DNA from: SHYQ01 sp041674525
GTDB lineage: Bacteria; Chloroflexota; Dehalococcoidia; UBA2979
Reading direction: 5' to 3'
DNA length: 46,056 nt
NCBI GenBank assembly: GCA_041674525.1
Contig: JBAYVN010000014.1
Coordinates: forward strand, 1-46,056
Both the position numbers and the translations under genes were made by a program. Shown here piece by piece: positions 41,023-46,056 of the stretch. Under the pieces are notes generated by a model, which saw only the letters and a list, made by a program, of their open reading frames with translations, was not told the DNA's origin and searched no databases. Each line of letters starts with the position of its first letter. Position 1 is the stretch's first letter.

Positions 41023-42009
41023 ATGGAACACGTCCGCCTCGGCCGCACCGGCCTGTACGTCTCGCGCCTCTGCCTGGGCACCATGACCTTCGGCGGTCAA
41101 TGCGACGAGACCGTGTCGCGGGCGATCCTCGACCGCGGCGCCGAGGCGGGGATCACGTTCCTGGACACCTCTGACGTGTACCCGGTCAGCGGCGAGGCCA
41201 TCGGCCGGACCGAGGAGATCGTGGGGCGCTGGCTTGCCGGCCAGCGGGAGCAGTACATCGTCGCGACCAAGTGCTTCGGGCGCACGGGCCCGCGCCCGTG
41301 GGACCAGGGCGCGTCGCGCGCGCACATCATGGCCGCCGTGGACGCCTCCCTGCGCCGCCTGCAGACCGACTACATCGACCTGTACCAGCTGCACGGCTAC
41401 GACCCGAACACCCCGGTGGACGAGACGTTGCGCGCGCTCGACGACCTGGTGCGAAGCGGCAAGGTGCGCTACATCGGCGTGTCGAACTGGCTCGCGTACC
41501 AGCTCGCGCTCGCCGTGGGGCGCAGCGAGGCGCAGCGCGTGGCGCGATTCGACAGCGTGCAGCCGCGCTACAGCCTCGTCTTCCGCGAGTTCGAGCGCGA
41601 GATGTTCCCGCTGTGCGAGCAGGAGGAGATCGGCGTCCTCCCGTACAACGCGCTTGCCGCCGGGCTGCTCACCGGGAAGCACGACATGGCCGCCGGGCCG
41701 ATCGAGGGCACCCGCTTCGACCTCGGCGCGGCCGGGGTGCGCTACCGCGAGCGGTACTGGCACGAGCGGGAGTTCCAGACGGTGGAGGAGCTGCGCGCCG
41801 TCGCCGACGAGGCGGGACTGCCGCTGGCGCAGATGGCGATCGGCTGGGTGCTGGCGAATCCCGTGGTGACCGCTCCGATCATCGGCGCGACCCGCCCAGA
41901 GCAGCTGCGCGACGCGATCGCCGCGGTCCAGGAGCCGCTGTCCGCCGACCTCGTCGACCGCCTGGACGACCTGACGGAGGAGTACCGGCGCGGGGACGCC
42001 ATCCGCTAG
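41023..42009 (+). CDS. Aldo/keto reductase
   Basis: The 328-residue NADPH-type oxidoreductase has the AKR TIM barrel. The catalytic tetrad is visible: Asp and Tyr in DTSDVY, Lys in VATKCF and His in YQLHGYD. The C-terminal cofactor-phosphate loop reads IIGATRPEQL. It is close to the YajO/Tas-like group that acts on varied aldehydes and ketones, so the substrate is not predictable. ATG 41023 follows a GGGGAG SD. It probably has its own promoter and is regulated through the 12-bp tandem repeat just upstream. Confidence 0.93.
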   Translation: MEHVRLGRTGLYVSRLCLGTMTFGGQCDETVSRAILDRGAEAGITFLDTSDVYPVSGEAIGRTEEIVGRWLAGQREQYIVATKCFGRTGPRPWDQGASRAHIMAAVDASLRRLQTDYIDLYQLHGYDPNTPVDETLRALDDLVRSGKVRYIGVSNWLAYQLALAVGRSEAQRVARFDSVQPRYSLVFREFEREMFPLCEQEEIGVLPYNALAAGLLTGKHDMAAGPIEGTRFDLGAAGVRYRERYWHEREFQTVEELRAVADEAGLPLAQMAIGWVLANPVVTAPIIGATRPEQLRDAIAAVQEPLSADLVDRLDDLTEEYRRGDAIR

Positions 42010-42071
42010 GGCGGGCGCCTATCCGGTAGCATCGATCCTGCGGCGTCGCGAGGCGGCCCAGGAGGTGGTGC

Positions 42072-43358
42072 ATGCGTCGTGCGGCGCTCTCGGCAATCCT
42101 CGTCGCGCTCCTCACAGGCTGCCGCGGAAGCGCGCCGTCCACCCCCGCGGCGCCGGCTGCCTCGCCGGGGCCGGCGGCCAGCCCATCCGCCACTGCTCGC
42201 CCACCGACCGCAGAGCCTTCAGCCTCGGCCACCGGCACCCCGCCGCCCCCCGCCGCGGGCACGCCCGCCGCGACGCCGAGGGAGCCCCGACCGGTGACGC
42301 TCGTGCCCGTCTCCGGGCGCAACTGGACCCGCCCCACGGAGTCGGGCGTCTACCCCTCCGCCAGCGGCGGACCGCCCGGCACCTTCGTCGCCGAACAGGA
42401 CGGCGTGGTGTACGAGGTCGCCGCCGATGGCCAGGTGACGCCGATCCTCGACCTCCGCGACCGTGTGCTGCGATCCGGGAACGAGGAGGGGCTGCTCTCC
42501 GTCGCCCTCGACCCGGGCTTCGCGGCCAATCGGCACGTCTGGATCTACTACTCCGCCGGCAACCCCCGGCGAACGGTGCTGGCGCGCTTCACCCGCGAGG
42601 CGAGCAGCGGCACGATTGATCGCGCGAGTCAGCTGGTGGTGCTGGAGCAGGCACAGCCGTTCGCGAACCACAACGGCGGCGCGATCCGGTTCGGGCCGGA
42701 CGGGATGCTCTACCTCGGGTTCGGGGACGGCGGGTCGCAGGGAGATCCGAACGGCAACGGGCAGAACCTGGGCACCCTGCTGGGCAAGATCATCCGCATC
42801 GACGTGCGCGGCGCCTCGGCGGACCGCCCGTACGCCATCCCCGCGAACAACCCCTTCGCCGGGCGGAGCGGCGCGCGAGGCGAGATCTGGGCCTTCGGCT
42901 TCCGCAACCCCTGGCGCATGTCCTTCGACGCCGCGACCGGCGCCCTCTGGGTCGGCGACGTGGGCCAGGGCAGCGTCGAGGAGGTCGACATCGTCACGCG
43001 CGGCGCGAACTACGGCTGGAATGTCATGGAGGGCGACCGGTGCTACCGCCCCTCTAGCGGCTGCGATGGCTCCGGGCTGACCGCCCCCTTGGCGACGTAC
43101 ACACACGCGAGCGGGCGCTGCTCGATCGTCGGTGGGCCGGTGTACCGCGGGACGCGGGTACCGGAGATCGCCGGGGCCTACCTCTACGGCGACACTTGCT
43201 CCGGTGAGGTCTGGGCCGTCAGCGCGGCGAATCCGGGCACCCCCGTCCGCATCGCCACCGGCGTGCCGACCTTCACTTCGTTCGGGACCAGCGCGGACGG
43301 CGAGGTGATCCTGCTCACGTTCGGCCAGCCGATCCGCCGCATCACCTCGACGCCCTGA
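42072..43358 (+). CDS. Lipoprotein PQQ-dependent sugar dehydrogenase-like protein
   Basis: The 428-residue protein has a lipoprotein signal with lipobox LLTGC (Cys17), a Pro/Ala/Ser-rich tether (about 20-75), and a six-bladed beta-propeller of the soluble glucose/sorbosone dehydrogenase family. Family motifs include GLLSVALDPGFAANRHVWIYY, NHNGGAIRFGPDGMLYLGFG, GEIWAFGFRNPWRMSFD and YGWNVMEGDRCY. Such enzymes oxidise sugars on the outer face of the membrane with PQQ and Ca2+. No PQQ synthesis genes are seen here. GGAGG lies 6 bases before ATG 42072. A TAGCAT -10-like hexamer is 40 bases upstream. Confidence 0.92.
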   Translation: MRRAALSAILVALLTGCRGSAPSTPAAPAASPGPAASPSATARPPTAEPSASATGTPPPPAAGTPAATPREPRPVTLVPVSGRNWTRPTESGVYPSASGGPPGTFVAEQDGVVYEVAADGQVTPILDLRDRVLRSGNEEGLLSVALDPGFAANRHVWIYYSAGNPRRTVLARFTREASSGTIDRASQLVVLEQAQPFANHNGGAIRFGPDGMLYLGFGDGGSQGDPNGNGQNLGTLLGKIIRIDVRGASADRPYAIPANNPFAGRSGARGEIWAFGFRNPWRMSFDAATGALWVGDVGQGSVEEVDIVTRGANYGWNVMEGDRCYRPSSGCDGSGLTAPLATYTHASGRCSIVGGPVYRGTRVPEIAGAYLYGDTCSGEVWAVSAANPGTPVRIATGVPTFTSFGTSADGEVILLTFGQPIRRITSTP

Positions 43359-43362
43359 ACTT

Positions 43363-43385
43363 CGATGCCCTGAGCCCCGGCATCG
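43363..43385 (+). terminator. Weak hairpin after the sugar dehydrogenase gene
   Basis: CGATGCC (43363-43369) and GGCATCG (43379-43385) form a perfect 7-bp stem with a 9-base loop, five bases after the stop. There is no T-tract, so termination is uncertain. Confidence 0.35.
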
Positions 43386-43505
43386 CCGCGCGGGTCGTCG
43401 CGGGATCCTGCCTCGGCGGCGCCCGACCGTTATGTCGCTGGTGTTCGCGCACCACGCGCAGTCTGACGGGTGCCTGACTCCGCCCAACAATGCGGGTTCG
43501 GCCTC

Positions 43506-43533
43506 TCATCAGATACCGGCAACAATCTGATGA
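43506..43533 (+). promoter_or_regulatory. Perfect 9-bp inverted repeat upstream of the chemoreceptor
   Basis: TCATCAGAT (43506-43514) is exactly complementary to ATCTGATGA (43525-43533) with a 10-base spacer. The arms are much less GC-rich than the region, which argues against chance pairing in GC-rich DNA. It lies 59 bases before the chemoreceptor start and looks like a dimeric regulator site or a leader hairpin. Confidence 0.55.
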
Positions 43534-43592
43534 TCGTGCCGAATGAGTCTGTGGATTCACTGACGCGCGCCGCCCGAGGAAGGGATGCCCCG

Positions 43593-45620
43593 ATGAAACT
43601 GACCGTCGCAAGGAAGCTGTACGGAGGCTTTGCCATCGTCATCGGCCTGGGCGCGTGCGCGGGGCTTTTCGCGCTGGTCGTGCTCCGGAGCACCACCGCC
43701 TCCGTGCACACGATCTCCTCGCAGAACCTGAGCACCGAGGCGGCGACCCGCGACCTGCAGCGAGACGTGCTACTGATGCGCGCCTACTCGCTCCAGTACC
43801 CGAACACTGCGGCGACGCAGCGGGCCGAGGCGCGCGAACGCATGGCGGCGCAGGCGGCGCTGATCAACAAGGACCTGGTGACGCTGAAGGCCCTGGATAC
43901 GACCGCGCCGCAGCGCGCGTTCCTGGAAGGCGCTGACGCGCGGCTCAAGGCGTGGTACGCCGCCCGCGACACGGCGATCGAGGCGGACGACCGCGGGGAC
44001 ACGATGGTCTCGGTCGGGAGCGCGGGGTACGGCGACTTCGAGGCGCTGCTGCAGGGCATCGAGGCGTTTGCGCAGCAGACGCAGGTGGACGCGACCGCCG
44101 ACAACGAGGCGATTGACACCTCCATGCTCTGGAACACAGTGATCCTGGTCGGGCTGGGCGCGGTGATGACCCTGGTGGGCGCAGCGATCGCCTGGTGGGT
44201 GGCGCGCGGCATCACGCGCAACGTCGTACGCATGAAGGTGGCCGCGCAGGGAATCGCGGCAGGCGACCTCGATCAGTCCATCGAGGTGGACAGCACGGAC
44301 GAGATCGGGGACACCGCGAGCGCCTTCCGCGACATGCTCGTCTACCTCGGAGAGATGGCGCAGACGGCGGAGCGGATCGCGGACGGTGACCTCACGGTGC
44401 GCATCACGCCGAAGTCCGATCGCGATCACCTGGGCGTGGCGTTCGTGCGGATGGTCTCCATGCTGGACACCGCGATGTCCGAGACGCGGGTCGCGGCGCA
44501 GGCGCTGGCCGAGTCGAAGGATCAGCTCGCGCTGGTCGCGGAGGAAGCGGCGCGGGCCACGCAGGAGGTCGCTCGCGCGTCCGGGCAGGTCGCCGAGGGC
44601 ACCTCGCAGCAGGCCCAGGCCGTGCAGGACATCAACCGCGACGTGGAGAACCTGGCGCTCGCGCTCCAGCAGGTCACGGGCGGCGCGGCACAGCAGGCCA
44701 TCGCCATCGAGGAGACGAGCGCGGTCAGCGACCGCGTGGCCGCCGCGGCGACGCAGATGGCCGCCAGCGCCGAGCGTGCGGCGGAGGGCGCGCGCAGCAC
44801 CACTGCGACTGCGCAGGAGGGCGCCTCGCGCGTCTCCGAGACGATCGCCGGCATCGATCGTATCAAGCGCGCGCTCGACGCCGCCAGCCACGAGGTGGGA
44901 GAGCTCGGCGCACGATCGGCGGAGATCGGCGAGATCGTCGGCACCATCGACGACATCGCCGCGCAGACGAATCTCCTCGCGCTCAACGCGGCCATCGAGG
45001 CGGCGCGCGCGGGCGAGCAGGGGCGCGGCTTCGCCGTGGTCGCGGACGAGGTGCGACGGCTCGCAGAGCGCGTGTCGTCCGCCACCAAGGAGATCGCGGG
45101 GCTGATCGGCGGCGTCCAGCAGGGGGTGGCCGCCTCGGTCCGCGCGATGGACGAGGGCACCGAGCAGATGTCGACGGGCACCGCCGCCGCCGCGGACGCC
45201 GGGAGCGCGCTCCAGCGCATCCTGGACGCGGTGGGCAACGTCAGCACGCAGATCGAGCAGATCGCGGCCGGCGCGGCGGACCTGCGCACCTCCGGTGGGG
45301 AGATGGCGCAGCGCATCGTCGAGATCCGCACCGTGGCCGAGGAGAACGCCCGCGCTGCGCGCGAGATGAGCGCGACGGCGGACAGCGTCGGCGACGCCGT
45401 CAGCGGCATCGCCGCGGTGGCCGAGGAGAACAGCGCGGCGATGGAGCAGGTGTCAGCCAGCGCGGAGCAGATGTCCGCGCAGGTGGAGGAGATCGCCGCG
45501 TCCACGAATGAGCTCGGGACGATGGCGGACCGGCTGAGCGAGCAGATCGCCCACTTCCGCCTCGACGAGCGGGATGCCGGGGCGCCCGCGAGCCTGCAGG
45601 AGTTCCGCCGGGCGGCCTAG
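43593..45620 (+). CDS. Methyl-accepting chemotaxis protein
   Basis: The 675-residue receptor has TM1 (about 10-30), a helical periplasmic sensor of four-helix-bundle type (about 32-178), TM2 (about 180-202), two HAMP segments (about 203-310, with DEIGDTASAFRDML and a second repeat), and a long signalling coiled coil. The hairpin tip is the conserved IAAQTNLLALNAAIEAARAGE segment with GRGFAVVADEVRRLAERV. No C-terminal CheR-binding pentapeptide is visible. ATG 43593 is preferred because GGAAGGG lies 8 bases upstream and TM1 then sits at the N-terminus. No che or flagellar genes are in the window, so its ligand and motility system are unknown. Confidence 0.95.
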   Translation: MKLTVARKLYGGFAIVIGLGACAGLFALVVLRSTTASVHTISSQNLSTEAATRDLQRDVLLMRAYSLQYPNTAATQRAEARERMAAQAALINKDLVTLKALDTTAPQRAFLEGADARLKAWYAARDTAIEADDRGDTMVSVGSAGYGDFEALLQGIEAFAQQTQVDATADNEAIDTSMLWNTVILVGLGAVMTLVGAAIAWWVARGITRNVVRMKVAAQGIAAGDLDQSIEVDSTDEIGDTASAFRDMLVYLGEMAQTAERIADGDLTVRITPKSDRDHLGVAFVRMVSMLDTAMSETRVAAQALAESKDQLALVAEEAARATQEVARASGQVAEGTSQQAQAVQDINRDVENLALALQQVTGGAAQQAIAIEETSAVSDRVAAAATQMAASAERAAEGARSTTATAQEGASRVSETIAGIDRIKRALDAASHEVGELGARSAEIGEIVGTIDDIAAQTNLLALNAAIEAARAGEQGRGFAVVADEVRRLAERVSSATKEIAGLIGGVQQGVAASVRAMDEGTEQMSTGTAAAADAGSALQRILDAVGNVSTQIEQIAAGAADLRTSGGEMAQRIVEIRTVAEENARAAREMSATADSVGDAVSGIAAVAEENSAAMEQVSASAEQMSAQVEEIAASTNELGTMADRLSEQIAHFRLDERDAGAPASLQEFRRAA

Positions 45621-45644
45621 TACCCCGCCGCACCGGAGTCCTCC

Positions 45645-45679
45645 AACGGGGGACGGCGATGGCTCGCCGTCCCCCGTTT
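45645..45679 (+). terminator. Strong intrinsic terminator of the chemoreceptor gene
   Basis: A perfect 15-bp stem (45645-45659 with 45664-45678) closed by a 4-base loop (TGGC) lies 25 bases after the stop and ends in a short T run. It is the longest hairpin I found in the window. Confidence 0.85.
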
Positions 45680-45760
45680 CACGCCGGCGGGCCGGGCCAC
45701 CACGTCTCCCGGTTCCGCCTCCGGCGGGCACGCGATACGCTCGGGGAGGAGGCGCCGCCG

Positions 45761-45931
45761 ATGATGCCCGGACTGATCGCCCTGTTCGTGGGGTACGTCA
45801 TCCTCACCGCGTGGCAGGCGCGCCGCGCGCTGGCCGCTCCCCAGGAGACGAAGCTCGGCGAGGCCGTCCGTTTCCTGATCATCTCGTTCCTCGGCGTGCC
45901 GCTGGCCGTGGCGATGATCCTCGCGCTGTAG
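45761..45931 (+). CDS. Small membrane protein of unknown function
   Basis: The 56-residue protein has two hydrophobic helices (about 4-18 and 36-55) with a charged loop (QARRALAAPQETKLGEA) between them. An SD-like GGGGAGGAGG (45743-45752) lies 8 bases before ATG 45761; ATG 45764 is an alternative. Upstream, TTCCGC (45713) and TACGCT (45736) are 17 bases apart and may form its promoter. It lies after the chemoreceptor terminator, so it is a separate unit. I do not recognise it. Confidence 0.65.
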   Translation: MMPGLIALFVGYVILTAWQARRALAAPQETKLGEAVRFLIISFLGVPLAVAMILAL

Positions 45932-45956
45932 GCGCCTCGCGGTGTCCGGGGCGCGT

Positions 45957-45986
45957 TTGACGCCCCCGCGCGGGCGAATCGATACT
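45957..45986 (+). promoter_or_regulatory. Promoter TTGACG-18-GATACT
   Basis: TTGACG (45957-45962) and GATACT (45981-45986) are 18 bases apart, a strong match to a housekeeping promoter. Transcription would start near 45993 and lead to the ATG at 46029. Confidence 0.65.
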
Positions 45987-46028
45987 CAGGCCACGCTCCA
46001 TTCACCACGTCAGAGGGGACGTAGGGAC

Positions 46029-46056
46029 ATGACGGCTTCCCCGCACCCCCGGCCCG
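46029..46056 (+). CDS. Start of a gene cut by the window edge
   Basis: ATG 46029 follows a good promoter and a purine-rich leader (GAGGGGACGTAGGGAC), and nine codons (MTASPHPRP) are visible before the sequence ends. Nothing can be said about its function. The start is likely because promoter, SD and spacing agree. Confidence 0.5.

Overview
The window is one 46 kb piece of a high-GC, gene-dense bacterial chromosome. Start codons are often GTG or TTG, Shine-Dalgarno (SD) sites are GGAGG-like, and many genes overlap by 4 bases. It carries an aa3/caa3-type haem-copper oxidase, System I cytochrome c maturation, Ku/LigD end joining, PspC/LiaF-like envelope genes and a GreA factor with an unusual N-terminal domain. 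I infer an aerobic, chemotactic member of the Chloroflexota or a similarly high-GC lineage. That assignment rests on gene content only and is not firm. I see no rRNA, CRISPR array, insertion sequence or phage module, and one tRNA.

Layout. 1-2.85 kb: a CDF metal exporter (minus), then three small envelope genes including a PspC/LiaF-like protein. 3.0-7.0 kb: a molybdenum hydroxylase operon (FAD, 2Fe-2S and molybdopterin subunits) with a MoaD/ThiS-like protein. 7.2-11.7 kb: a small unknown gene, then Ku and a three-domain LigD. 11.7-16.9 kb: a divergent dihydropteroate synthase facing four tightly packed plus-strand genes. The first two of these look like a DegT aminotransferase and a ROK kinase that have lost key active-site residues. 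The last two are an unknown protein and a HEPN-like protein. Behind them lie a duplicated gene remnant and a membrane-anchored protein gene interrupted by an in-frame TGA. 17-21.3 kb: NAD synthetase (minus), a secreted trypsin-like protease and CtaG.

21.5-34.9 kb is a respiratory block. The cytochrome c oxidase operon (subunits II-I-III-IV, minus) diverges from a long plus-strand run: ResA/CcmG, CcmE, CcmF, CcmH, a CcmI-like protein, an unknown exported protein, CcmA, CcmB, CcmC and CcmD. CtaA and CtaB follow. Together these supply haem A, covalent haem c attachment and copper/oxidase assembly for a terminal oxidase whose subunit II carries its own cytochrome c domain.

34.9-46 kb: an ABC-2 exporter pair and GreA (minus), RsmG, a Yip1-like membrane protein, a glycerophosphodiesterase-like protein, tRNA-Ala(GGC), a CrcB fluoride channel, an aldo/keto reductase, a lipoprotein sugar dehydrogenase, a methyl-accepting chemotaxis protein, a small membrane protein and the start of another gene at the right edge.

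The strongest leads for something undescribed are the 12.7-15.9 kb pseudoenzyme/HEPN-like module, the TGA-interrupted gene at 16.1 kb, the unknown exported protein inside the ccm operon, and several perfect or near-perfect inverted repeats in leaders.
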